A stretch of 64,000 nt of DNA from UBA2588 sp964343075. Its GTDB lineage: Bacteria > Chloroflexota > Dehalococcoidia > Lucifugimonadales > UBA3495. The stretch spans positions 1-64,000 of the forward strand of contig CAYFGT010000002.1 in the NCBI GenBank assembly GCA_964343075.1, read 5' to 3'. The notes under the pieces are model-generated. The model did not search any database. It saw nothing but the letters and a program-made list of their open reading frames with translations, and was not told the DNA's origin. Positions 53,121 to 61,698 of this stretch are shown here, one piece after another; position 1 is the first letter of the stretch; every line of letters starts with the position of its first letter. The position numbers and the translations under genes are program-made.

Positions 53121-54055
53121 ATGAAATTACATGCTTATATATATCTTGTGATTACGTGCTTGATATTGAGCTGTAGTGATTTGCCTTCGGTAGATTCTGA
53201 TAATTTTCTGGAGTCTATGACAGATATTCAGATCGAAGAAACAATAACTCAATTAGACAGATTAATTCTAGAAGCTAAAAGCAAGAATTCTACTTTGGCT
53301 TCGATTAGCAACGAAAGCACATTACAGGCAATAGAATCAAANNNNNNNNNNNNNNNNNNNNNNNNNNNNNNNNNNNNNNNNNNNNNNNNNNNNNNNNNNN
53401 NNNNNNNNNNNNNNNNNNNNNNNNNNNNNNNNNNNNNNNNNATTCTACTTTGGCTTCGATTAGCAACGAAAGCACATTACAGGCAATAGAATCAAACAAT
53501 TATGTTTTGAATAAAATAACTGCAACAAAAATACCTACCCAGGAATATGGAAAAGAGGAAAACCAACAAATAACAGAACAAACTACACTTGATGTTCCAG
53601 ACAAATCTGATTTTGTGATACCTACAATAATATACCCACCACAAATCCTTTCAATTTCCTCTACGGTAACACCAACACCAACACCTGCGTACACTTCAGT
53701 ACCTTCGAATTTTATTGGCGGTGGGAACGAGTATCAGGATCAACATACAGGTGTAAACGTTGAGGTGTTATCTCTTGTTCAGACGGGTCAGCAAGTCGAT
53801 ATCACTTATAAACTGAGGAACGCAACCGATAGTAAAATTATTAAAGAAGGTTATTTCTTCTTATATTTGAATGATGGAAGCGCTAGTGCTAAGAAAGGAT
53901 TGCAGGTTGACATCATACCGGGTCAACAGCTAACAAGGAATTATAAGTGGAACGTCACGAATCAACGCACGGCTATCAGAGTCGTTTATGGAGGGGACCA
54001 CTCTCTATATTCGCCAATTAAAGGTCATTTAAGCTGGGATGTAGCTAAGTATTAA
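53121..54055 (+). CDS. Lipoprotein split by an assembly gap
   Basis: Before the gap: lipobox LILSC (Cys18), then a helical motif TQLDRLILEAKSKNS like that in sister lipoproteins. After the gap: Gln/Asn-rich linker, PTPTPAYT, and a C-terminal beta domain of about 115 residues (QDQHTGVNVEVLSLVQTGQQVDITYKLRN; telokin- or DUF4352-like in shape). The 55 bases before and after the 100 N are identical (53287-53341 and 53442-53496). Removing the N run and one copy gives one uninterrupted frame of 259 residues. Confidence 0.8.
53342..53441. other. Assembly gap of 100 N, probably artificial
   Basis: Exactly 100 N, flanked by a perfect 55-base direct repeat (53287-53341 and 53442-53496). This is best explained by two contig ends overlapping by 55 bases that the scaffolder did not merge. 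Merging restores the lipoprotein frame. Confidence 0.9.
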
Positions 54056-54154
54056 AGAATCAATACCAGCATAATCAGCCCTTGAAATAGTATCGCAATA
54101 CATAATATAATTGCAATAAGACTATATTGTATTATGATATTGGAGGTGACCATA

Positions 54155-54715
54155 ATGAAAAGATTGATCTTGACCGGGGTATTGTTTGTGAGCATGGTGT
54201 TGGTGATCGGATGTGGGGGTGATTCCTCAGTGCAGTCCGCTCCTGATCCAAGTGCTAGTTCTAAGACCAGTAGCGGGGCTACAGATACTCGTCCTAACCC
54301 AACGTCAACAATGGCAATTACTGCTAACAATCAAATAACTTCAGATTCATTAGGAAACTTGTCGGTGAGTTCCATAGGAGACACTTTAAAATTTAATTCT
54401 GATAAGGTTGCGTTGCCCGCAAATACTGATATCAACGTGATTTTTAAGAATGAATCTACCGCATTAGAACACAACTGGGTGATAGTCTCTCCTGACGACC
54501 AAGATGCTGTTTTAGCTGATGCTATTGCTGCAGGACCAGATAGCGAATGGATCAAGCCAGCGGACTCGAGAATTATTGCGCACACTAGACTAGTTGAACC
54601 TGGTGGCACGGATACTCTTTCATTACAAACATCGGATCCAGGAACCTTGGTAGCTATTTGTACGTTTCCTGGGCATGCTGCAGGCGGAATGGTTTCTGAA
54701 ATAGTTATTGAATAA
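54155..54715 (+). CDS. Cupredoxin (azurin-like blue copper) lipoprotein
   Basis: 186 residues. Lipobox VIGC (Cys20), a Ser/Thr linker, then a cupredoxin domain with the type 1 copper ligands: His in LEHNWVIV, and Cys, His and Met in CTFPGHAAGGM. ANTDINVIFKNES and GTDTLSLQT fit the Greek-key strands. It would carry electrons outside the membrane. GGAGGTG precedes ATG 54155; an upstream ATG (54134) is less likely. It precedes a tandem operator-like repeat and the DUF1800 operon. Confidence 0.9.
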   Translation: MKRLILTGVLFVSMVLVIGCGGDSSVQSAPDPSASSKTSSGATDTRPNPTSTMAITANNQITSDSLGNLSVSSIGDTLKFNSDKVALPANTDINVIFKNESTALEHNWVIVSPDDQDAVLADAIAAGPDSEWIKPADSRIIAHTRLVEPGGTDTLSLQTSDPGTLVAICTFPGHAAGGMVSEIVIE

Positions 54716-54751
54716 TATACACGGGAAGCTACGGATTCAGATCGCTTCTTT

Positions 54752-54785
54752 ATAATGATTATTTGTTGATAATGATTATTTGTTG
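54752..54785. repeat. Tandem 17-bp repeat resembling a Fur/PerR operator
   Basis: Two exact copies of a 17-base unit (54752-54768, 54769-54785) containing ATAATGATTAT. With the bases before them, each copy fits 12 to 13 of 15 positions of TTATAAT-N-ATTATAA. They lie 33 bases upstream of the -35 box of the DUF1800 operon. Confidence 0.6.
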
Positions 54786-54817
54786 GGAACCAATGCAAAA
54801 TAAGTAGCTGCAAACTA

Positions 54818-54846
54818 TTGACATACATATGCTATGAAATTAATAT
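54818..54846 (+). promoter_or_regulatory. Strong promoter of the DUF1800-DUF1501-NHL operon
   Basis: TTGACA (54818-54823), a 17-base spacer, TAATAT (54841-54846). Predicted start about 48 bases before the DUF1800 ATG. Confidence 0.8.
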
Positions 54847-54900
54847 ATCAGGTAATGGAAAAGTTGACCAACAACTAATATATTTTGAAGGAGGCTACTA

Positions 54901-56301
54901 ATGTCTAACAGAGATGAACTTGCTTTGATGGCACACCTGATGAGACGAGCTGGCTTCGGTGCGACTCAAGAAGAATTAGAAGAAAGAGTTGCTAAAGGCT
55001 ATGAAGCTACAGTAGAAGAACTGGTCTCTCCAGGAGAAGATCAACCATCTGGAAACATGGCGTTACTATTGAGATATCACCCAGGAAGTTTACTTCCCGG
55101 TGGAGTCCCAGTAATGGGCCAGGCTAACTGGATGTACAACATGGTAACTACACAGAGGCCATTGGAAGAAAAAATGGCATTATTTTGGCACCACGTATTT
55201 GCAACAGGTAACTCCAAAGTGGACAATTGCGATCAAATGCTCGAACAGATAGACATGTTTAGGCAATACGGCATGGGCAGTTACAAAGATATGCTTATTG
55301 AAATATCAAGGAACCCTGCGATGATATTTTGGTTGGATAACAATGAAAACCATAGAGATGCAGTAAATGAAAACTGGGGCCGAGAACTGCTTGAATTATT
55401 TAGTATGGGCGTCAGTAACTACACTGAGGTTGATGTAAGAGAAGCTTCTAGAGCATTTACTGGATGGACTCTGGGTAATAAGGTTCCTAGATTGCCATAC
55501 GGTAGATTCCCATGGAGTTTTGAATATAGAGATGAAGACCACGATAATACCGACAAAACCTTCTTAGGTTATACAGGTAACTTCGATGGTGAAGATATCA
55601 TTGATATCATTCTAAAAGAGCCTGCTACATCCAGATTTATTTGCAGACACCTTTACAATTTCTTCGTTGCTGATGAACCTCAAGTTCCTGCTTGGACGAT
55701 AGAGCCTGCAAGAGATGAAGATGCTCTCGAATCTATGATTGACGTGTTTGAAGAATCTAATTACGACATGCAAGCAGTGCTTAGATTCATGTTTAACTCT
55801 GACTTCTTCAAAAATGCAAGATTTGAAAAGATTAAGAGCCCAGCTGAAGTAGTGGCAGGTACACTTCGAATGGTAGGGCAATTTCAATTTCCTGAACCTG
55901 GCATAAAAGATATCGGTAACCAACCCACCTACATGGGTCAGGCATTGATGGATCCACCTAGCGTAGAAGGCTGGCATACTGGTAGCGAATGGATCAACAG
56001 CGGTTCTTTGCTCGCCAGAATCAACTTCGTTGCTGATAGGGTAGCTGATACAACATTACCCGGAGTTAAATCCATTGTAGACAAAATGAAAGAAGACGGT
56101 ATATCTAGCTCTGAAGATTTGCTTGATGCCTGTTTAGATAACATGGGCTACCTAGTGTTGAATGATGAGACTAGAGAACATCTTTCCCAACACGCCGCAT
56201 TAGCAGGTGATATTGATTGGAAAGATGAATCTGCAACTTCAGACCGAATTGGTGAAATGCTGGCTCTGATAAGCGCCACAACTGAATATCAATTCGCTTA
56301 G
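54901..56301 (+). CDS. DUF1800 family protein
   Basis: 466 residues. Family features: LMRRAGFGAT near the N-terminus, PLEEKMALFWHHVFATG, NWGRELLELFSMG, DVREASRAFTGW, and a C-terminal ...PPSVEGWHTG. Members are usually exported with a DUF1501 partner; here no signal peptide is visible, as it starts MSNRDELALMAHLMRR. Function is unknown. GGAGG lies nine bases before the ATG. Codon use is less AT-rich and more regular than in neighbours, suggesting high expression. Confidence 0.9.
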   Translation: MSNRDELALMAHLMRRAGFGATQEELEERVAKGYEATVEELVSPGEDQPSGNMALLLRYHPGSLLPGGVPVMGQANWMYNMVTTQRPLEEKMALFWHHVFATGNSKVDNCDQMLEQIDMFRQYGMGSYKDMLIEISRNPAMIFWLDNNENHRDAVNENWGRELLELFSMGVSNYTEVDVREASRAFTGWTLGNKVPRLPYGRFPWSFEYRDEDHDNTDKTFLGYTGNFDGEDIIDIILKEPATSRFICRHLYNFFVADEPQVPAWTIEPARDEDALESMIDVFEESNYDMQAVLRFMFNSDFFKNARFEKIKSPAEVVAGTLRMVGQFQFPEPGIKDIGNQPTYMGQALMDPPSVEGWHTGSEWINSGSLLARINFVADRVADTTLPGVKSIVDKMKEDGISSSEDLLDACLDNMGYLVLNDETREHLSQHAALAGDIDWKDESATSDRIGEMLALISATTEYQFA

Positions 56302-56325
56302 TTTTAAGAAAAAAGGAGATAAGAA

Positions 56326-57456
56326 ATGACAAGTACAAAGAAAGATCCAGTAATAGTAGTTCTTCAGTTGACAGGAGGTAACGACTATTTCAACACAGTG
56401 ATTCCGTATAACGACTCATTGTATTATGACAATCGTCCTGCTTTAGCTATCCCGCAGGAAGAAATGTTAAAGATTGATTCTAATTTGGCATTCAATCCAG
56501 CTATGGCTCCAGTTAAAGAGTTATATGATGCTGGTAAAGTTGCTGTAATACACGGAATAGGGTATCCGGATTCACCTAGATCACATTTTAGGTCTATGGA
56601 TATTTGGCATACATGTGAGCCTGACAAGGTTGGCACCGAAGGCTGGGCAGGTAGAGTCACTCGCGAATTGGACCCTAACAAAGAAAACGTTCTAACTGCC
56701 ATAAACTTCGGTCATGGATTACCAAGAGCGTTGGCTGTACCAGGTGTACCAGTTGCTGCAATCGCAGATTTAGGTACTTATGGGTTGCTAACTGGTATCT
56801 CAGATAATTCACAGAGAGCCAAAGCTTTAGATATCTTTTCCAAGATGTATAGCCCAACAGTTGGTGGAAGTTTTGTAACAGATTATTTGAAGAATACAGG
56901 TATGGATGCAATGGTCGGTGCTGACATTGTAAAAGTTGCACCAGAAAAATATTCTTCGACCGTTGAATATCCTAATAGCCCAATAGCACAACATTTGAGA
57001 GACATTGCTCAAGTGTACTTTGCTGACTTAGGTACTAGAGTGTTCTACACTCAGCACGCCAGCTTCGACACCCATGCTGGTCAAGGTCCTGCTCATCCAC
57101 AGTTGTGGAAGGATGTATCAGAAGGTATATCAGCATTTTTCCAAGATTTGGAAGAGCATGACGCAGGAGATAATGTGATTATGTATCTGTTCTCTGAATT
57201 CGGGAGAAGAGTCCACGATAATGGATCTGGTACAGATCATGGTGCTGCTGGTGTTTCATTCGTGATTGGTAATCAAGTTAAAGGTGGAATGTATGGAGAA
57301 TATCCATCCGCTAAAGCTGAAGACTTGGAACAAGGAGACTTAGTTCCAAATTATGACTTCAGAGGAGCGTATTCTACTATTATCGAAGACTGGATCGGTT
57401 TGGATGCTAATCCGATAGTGAATGGTAACTTCGAAAAAATGTCACTGTTTAAATAA
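56326..57456 (+). CDS. DUF1501 family protein
   Basis: 376 residues. Alkaline-phosphatase-like family: LTGGNDYFNTVIPYND, VKELYDAGKVAVIHGIGYPDSPRSHFRSMDIWH, TRVFYTQHASFDTHAGQ, and FSEFGRRVHDNGSGTDHGAAG with likely metal ligands (Asp/His/Ser). Typical DUF1501 proteins have a Tat signal; here none is seen (MTSTKKDPVIVVLQLTGG). It pairs with DUF1800 (24-base gap), the usual partner. A following NHL protein may be a third component. Confidence 0.9.
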   Translation: MTSTKKDPVIVVLQLTGGNDYFNTVIPYNDSLYYDNRPALAIPQEEMLKIDSNLAFNPAMAPVKELYDAGKVAVIHGIGYPDSPRSHFRSMDIWHTCEPDKVGTEGWAGRVTRELDPNKENVLTAINFGHGLPRALAVPGVPVAAIADLGTYGLLTGISDNSQRAKALDIFSKMYSPTVGGSFVTDYLKNTGMDAMVGADIVKVAPEKYSSTVEYPNSPIAQHLRDIAQVYFADLGTRVFYTQHASFDTHAGQGPAHPQLWKDVSEGISAFFQDLEEHDAGDNVIMYLFSEFGRRVHDNGSGTDHGAAGVSFVIGNQVKGGMYGEYPSAKAEDLEQGDLVPNYDFRGAYSTIIEDWIGLDANPIVNGNFEKMSLFK

Positions 57457-57478
57457 GCTGACATATAGATAGCTATGA

Positions 57479-57507
57479 GGGCATGTAGATTTCTGTGCTA
57501 TGTGCCC
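57479..57507 (+). other. Hairpin between DUF1501 and the NHL gene
   Basis: A 10-bp stem with two G-T pairs (57479-57488 with 57498-57507) and a 9-base loop. No T run follows, so it may attenuate or stabilise the operon mRNA rather than end it. Confidence 0.35.
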
Positions 57508-57563
57508 TTATAAACAAATATAACCCTAGATTAGAACAGGAAATTACTGATTTCGGAGGAAAG

Positions 57564-58601
57564 ATGGCTCAAAATACTGTCGCCTCAGGGCGAGCTTGGC
57601 TATATAGCCATAATATTGGAAGGAATGCAGTTGCCGGTATGGGGTTCAGCCTACCTATTAGTGTTGCGTGCGCAGATGATGATGTGTTGTATGTTGCTAA
57701 TCGAGGCAATGAACAGAACCCAGGCGGGATTAGATTGTCTAAACTGACTGTCGATCAAGAATTTATTAATGAATTTGGTCGTACTGGACTCGCATATGGT
57801 TCTGAAGGATCTAAGGAAGGTCCATTATTCAAGATACTGACTGGTGTAGCAGTTGATTCTGATGGGAATATATATGCTACAGATGAATGGTATAACCGAG
57901 TAACTATATTTAATCCAGATGGAGAAATGATTGGTCAATGGGGAGAAGCAGGAGACGAAGACGGCCAATTCAACGGATCTGGTGGTATATGTTTCGATGC
58001 TAGTGGAGATGTTTGGATTGTTAACACCTTCAATAGTAAAATTCAAAAATTTACTAAAGACGGCAAATATGTATGTGGTTTTGGAACAAAAGGCAATGGT
58101 GATGGTGAAATGGAAATGCCTTACGGAATTGCGATTGATGACAATGGCGACATATATATAGCTGATTGGGGTAATGATAGATGTTTGAAATTTGATCCGG
58201 ACGGTAACCATTTACTAACTTTTGGTGGACCAAGTGGACCGGGATCACTCAAGAACCCTACTGGAGTATGTGTAGATGGTGACGGCGATGTATACGTTGT
58301 TGACTGGATGCACGAAAGAGTTTGTATATATGACGAGGATTCAAAACCGCTAAGTTACTTGTACGGAGATGCTTTGGAAGTATCTAAATGGGGCCAGATG
58401 TCTATTGATGCTAATCCTGACATGAATAAGGCTAGAAGGCGAGTTCAAAACTTGGAAGAGCAGCAACGAAGATTTAGGATGCCAACGGGGTGTGCTTTCG
58501 ACAGGAAAAATAATAGATTGATTATCTGCGACACCCAACGTGGAAGGCTCCAGATTTATGAGAAAGACAACGCCTACTTGGATCCACAAGCCAATTTGTA
58601 G
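57564..58601 (+). CDS. NHL-repeat beta-propeller protein
   Basis: 345 residues, no signal peptide. At least five NHL repeats: NIYATDEWYNRVTIFNPDG, DVWIVNTFNSKIQKFTKDG, DIYIADWGNDRCLKFDPDG, DVYVVDWMHERVCIYDED and a last RLIICDTQRGRLQIYE. These form a six-blade propeller for protein or ligand binding. ATG 57564 has GGAGGAAAG and is chosen over the GTG at 57495. It is 107 bases after the DUF1501 gene and ends with a terminator, so it closes the operon. Confidence 0.9.
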   Translation: MAQNTVASGRAWLYSHNIGRNAVAGMGFSLPISVACADDDVLYVANRGNEQNPGGIRLSKLTVDQEFINEFGRTGLAYGSEGSKEGPLFKILTGVAVDSDGNIYATDEWYNRVTIFNPDGEMIGQWGEAGDEDGQFNGSGGICFDASGDVWIVNTFNSKIQKFTKDGKYVCGFGTKGNGDGEMEMPYGIAIDDNGDIYIADWGNDRCLKFDPDGNHLLTFGGPSGPGSLKNPTGVCVDGDGDVYVVDWMHERVCIYDEDSKPLSYLYGDALEVSKWGQMSIDANPDMNKARRRVQNLEEQQRRFRMPTGCAFDRKNNRLIICDTQRGRLQIYEKDNAYLDPQANL

Positions 58602-58625
58602 GAATGTGGTACAAAGGTATATTGA

Positions 58626-58654
58626 ACAGGGGCGCCATTGGCGTCCCTGTTTTA
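58626..58654 (+). terminator. Terminator after the NHL gene
   Basis: An 11-bp stem (58626-58636 with 58640-58650, one G-T pair), loop ATT, then TTTT. It closes the DUF1800 operon. Confidence 0.85.
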
Positions 58655-58709
58655 GTTTAGATGAGGTGTGTTAAAATCTGCACTTGTTAATTAATGCCAT
58701 GGACATAAT

Positions 58710-59621
58710 ATGAATTTCATTTCAATAACAGATTTAAATAGAGAGCAAATATTGGGAATTCTAGCCCGAGCTAAGGATGTAAAATACGGCAATCTTACGA
58801 AATCATTAAACGAACTAACCTTTGGGTTATTGTTTGAGAAACCTTCTTTGCGAACGAAAGTGAGTTTTCAAGTAGGTATCCAGCAATTAGGGGGATATTC
58901 TATTTATTTAGGTCCGGATGAAGTTGGTTTAGGTAAACGAGAAACAATTGAAGATATAGCTACAGTATTATCATCCTATGTGCACGGGATTGTTGCGAGG
59001 GTTAACTCACATTCTTCTCTGATTGAAATGGCTGAATATTCTAAAGTACCAGTTGTGAATGCGCTATCCGATGAAGAACATCCTTGCCAAGTGATAGCTG
59101 ACCTTTTAACAATAAGCGAGAACAAACCCATCTCACCAAAAACGAAAGTTACTTTTGTGGGGGATGGAAACAATGTTTCTAGGAGCTTAGCATTGTTGTG
59201 TGCTTCTGTAGGAATGAGTTTTTCTATAGCTACCCCTAAAGGGTATGAATTAGATCAAGACACGCAAAATCAATGCAAGATCATGGCACAGAAGTCAGGA
59301 TCTGATTTACTCTTCAGTAATGACGTTATGGAAGTGGTTCAAAACTCAGATGTAGTATATACCGATGCTTGGACTAGCATGGGGCAGGAGGAAGAGGCAG
59401 ACAAACGCAGAAGAGACTTTGAAGGGTTTTCGGTTAATGAAGAACTACTCAGACTTGCTGCGGAAAATGTGATTTTCATGCATGACATGCCGGTCCATTA
59501 CGGAGAGGAAGTGCCAACTGGCATGTTAAAGTCAACCCCGTCGGTAGCGTATGAACAGGCATATAATCGATTACCTGCTCAGCAAGCTATATTAGAATCG
59601 TTGTATACAGGTCTAGGATAA
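58710..59621 (+). CDS. argF: Ornithine carbamoyltransferase
   Basis: 303 residues. Makes citrulline from ornithine and carbamoyl phosphate. The carbamoyl-phosphate motif reads KPSLRTKVSF rather than the usual STRTR, a known variant. HPCQ is in DEEHPCQVIADLLT, the ornithine loop SMGQEEE follows DAWT, and HDMPVHYGEEV is the C-terminal HCLP-like block. Normal length. It is four bases before der. Confidence 0.93.
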   Translation: MNFISITDLNREQILGILARAKDVKYGNLTKSLNELTFGLLFEKPSLRTKVSFQVGIQQLGGYSIYLGPDEVGLGKRETIEDIATVLSSYVHGIVARVNSHSSLIEMAEYSKVPVVNALSDEEHPCQVIADLLTISENKPISPKTKVTFVGDGNNVSRSLALLCASVGMSFSIATPKGYELDQDTQNQCKIMAQKSGSDLLFSNDVMEVVQNSDVVYTDAWTSMGQEEEADKRRRDFEGFSVNEELLRLAAENVIFMHDMPVHYGEEVPTGMLKSTPSVAYEQAYNRLPAQQAILESLYTGLG

Positions 59622-59625
59622 AGTT

Positions 59626-60969
59626 ATGACGAGCTTGGGGTCTCAGTTACCCACAGTTGCCATAGTTGGTAGACCTAATGTTGGTAAGTCATCTTTGTTT
59701 AATCGTGTCATAGATAGAAGACATGCAATAGTGGCGAATGAAGAAGGCACAACACGTGATCGTTTGGTTTCTGTCGTGGATAGATTTCCAAAGAAGTTTA
59801 TGTTGGTTGATACAGGTGGACTGGATTTAGGGTCCGCAGATACTATAATAAGCCAGGTCAAGAATCAGGCTGATATGGCTATATCCGGAGCTGATGTGGT
59901 TTTATTCGTAGTGGATTGTGATGCTGGATTGACACCGACTGATCAAATGATAGCAGATAGACTCCGTACTGCGGATATAAATGTAATACTTGTAATCAAC
60001 AAAGTTGATAATGATGGAAGACGGAATAACATTTCTGATTTTTTTAGTTTGGGATTTTGGAATTATGTTTGCGTAAGTGCTCATCATAATTTAGGGATGA
60101 ACGAATTATATGAACTTACAGCTGAACTATTGCCCTATGGAAATAATGATTTAATAGAAACTCAGGATGATTCTATTAAAATAGCTATTGTTGGTAGACC
60201 TAATGTGGGTAAATCAGCTTTGGTCAATGCTGTTTTGGGAGAGGAACGGACGATAGTGAGTCCAATAGCTGGAACAACAAGAGATGCAATTGACTCAGAT
60301 TTAATGTTTGATGAAAGAAAACTTACATTAATTGATACAGCGGGTATCCGTAGACCGGGTAAGGTAGGAGTTGGTATTGAAAAATTTAGTGTTTTGAGAG
60401 CTATGTCTGCAGTAGAACGTAGTGATGTTGTTTTAATGGTCGCAGATGCCTCACTCCTCGCTACCTCTCAAGATATTCATGTCGCGGGTTTAGCTTGGGA
60501 AATGTGTAAAGGAATTATAGTCGTAGTCAATAAATGGGATTTGATTAATAATCCAACGGAACATTCTCAGATAAGGGCGATGAATAGAGTCAGAGACAGA
60601 ATGCACTTTATGAATTATATTCCAGTATGCTTCACATCAGCACTTTATGGAGAAGGGATCGAAGGCTTATTAGGTACAGTACTTGATTTGTATGAAGAAC
60701 GACATATAAGGGTCAATGACACTAAATTGCAATATGCTTTGTACAATGCTTTGGCTAACCATATGCCTAAGGCACCTAAAACAAAGTCTAGGAGAGGCAT
60801 TAAAATACGTAAGATGTCTCAAGTAGGTGTCAATCCTCCTACTTTTACCGTTTCGGTAAACAATCCCGAGCTTTTGCATTTTACTTATAAGAGGTATTTA
60901 GAAAACAGAATCAGGCAAGAATTTGGGTTTGATCGAACCCATTTGAGAGTGATATATAAAAAGTCATGA
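59626..60969 (+). CDS. der: GTPase Der (EngA), ribosome assembly
   Basis: 447 residues. Two tandem G domains: GRPNVGKSS (about 16-24) with VDTGG and NKVD; GRPNVGKSA (about 190-198) with DTAGIRRPGK and NKWD. The C-terminal KH-like domain ends QEFGFDRTHLRVIYKK. It acts in 50S subunit maturation. The last four bases overlap the plsY start. Confidence 0.97.
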   Translation: MTSLGSQLPTVAIVGRPNVGKSSLFNRVIDRRHAIVANEEGTTRDRLVSVVDRFPKKFMLVDTGGLDLGSADTIISQVKNQADMAISGADVVLFVVDCDAGLTPTDQMIADRLRTADINVILVINKVDNDGRRNNISDFFSLGFWNYVCVSAHHNLGMNELYELTAELLPYGNNDLIETQDDSIKIAIVGRPNVGKSALVNAVLGEERTIVSPIAGTTRDAIDSDLMFDERKLTLIDTAGIRRPGKVGVGIEKFSVLRAMSAVERSDVVLMVADASLLATSQDIHVAGLAWEMCKGIIVVVNKWDLINNPTEHSQIRAMNRVRDRMHFMNYIPVCFTSALYGEGIEGLLGTVLDLYEERHIRVNDTKLQYALYNALANHMPKAPKTKSRRGIKIRKMSQVGVNPPTFTVSVNNPELLHFTYKRYLENRIRQEFGFDRTHLRVIYKKS

Positions 60970-61694
60970 CTAATTCAACATCAAGATTTGTATTTTTTGT
61001 GGGATTTATAATACCAGCAATATTATTATCTCTTGTTTTAATTGCTTATATGGGACAATTAATAAATTCAGAGTTATTATATGTGATTCTAGGGGTACAA
61101 ATGTATTTGCTAGGGTCTGTGCCATGGGGATATCTTGTTTACAGGATGAAGACCGGAAGAGACATTAGGGACTACGGTAGCGGCAAGATAGGGACTTCCA
61201 ATATGTTTAGAACTTCAGGAAAATACATTGGGATGTTGGTGTTACTGTTAGATTCTTTGAAAGGTGTCATTGCAGTTTTGATCACTTTCCATTTGATCGT
61301 TGATCCATTGGTTATTGTAGTGCTGCTATTGTTGGTAGTTGCTGGCCACAATTGGTCGTTATTTCTTGGGTTTAAAGGAGGAAGAGGTATTGCCCCTGCA
61401 TTAGGGACTCTTTTGATGATAACTACTATCCCGGCGATACTCGCGTTATTAATATTTTTGCCAGTTACATTCATAACTAAATACTTATCATTGGGCTCGA
61501 TACTTGGTGTAATTACTGCAGTGTCTAGTATTTGTATTCTATGGTTTTTGGGATGGTATGGATCACTTGAGGCTATTTATGCTTGTATAGCAGGAGGAAT
61601 TATACTGTTCCAGCATAAGGATAATATGCAAAGGATCCTTGCAGGTACGGAACGAAAGATTGGAGAACCTGCTGAAAAATTAACGAGCAGATGA
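60966..61694 (+). CDS. plsY: Glycerol-3-phosphate acyltransferase PlsY
   Basis: 242 residues, longer than the usual 190-210 by an N-terminal membrane segment of about 35 residues. Uses acyl-phosphate to make lysophosphatidate. Motifs: YLLGSVPWGYL, DYGSGKIGTSNMFRTSG, GHNWSLFLGFKGGRGIAP. It is followed after four bases by gpsA, which makes its substrate, so the two are functionally linked. Confidence 0.95.
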   Translation: MTNSTSRFVFFVGFIIPAILLSLVLIAYMGQLINSELLYVILGVQMYLLGSVPWGYLVYRMKTGRDIRDYGSGKIGTSNMFRTSGKYIGMLVLLLDSLKGVIAVLITFHLIVDPLVIVVLLLLVVAGHNWSLFLGFKGGRGIAPALGTLLMITTIPAILALLIFLPVTFITKYLSLGSILGVITAVSSICILWFLGWYGSLEAIYACIAGGIILFQHKDNMQRILAGTERKIGEPAEKLTSR

Positions 61695-61698
61695 TTTA

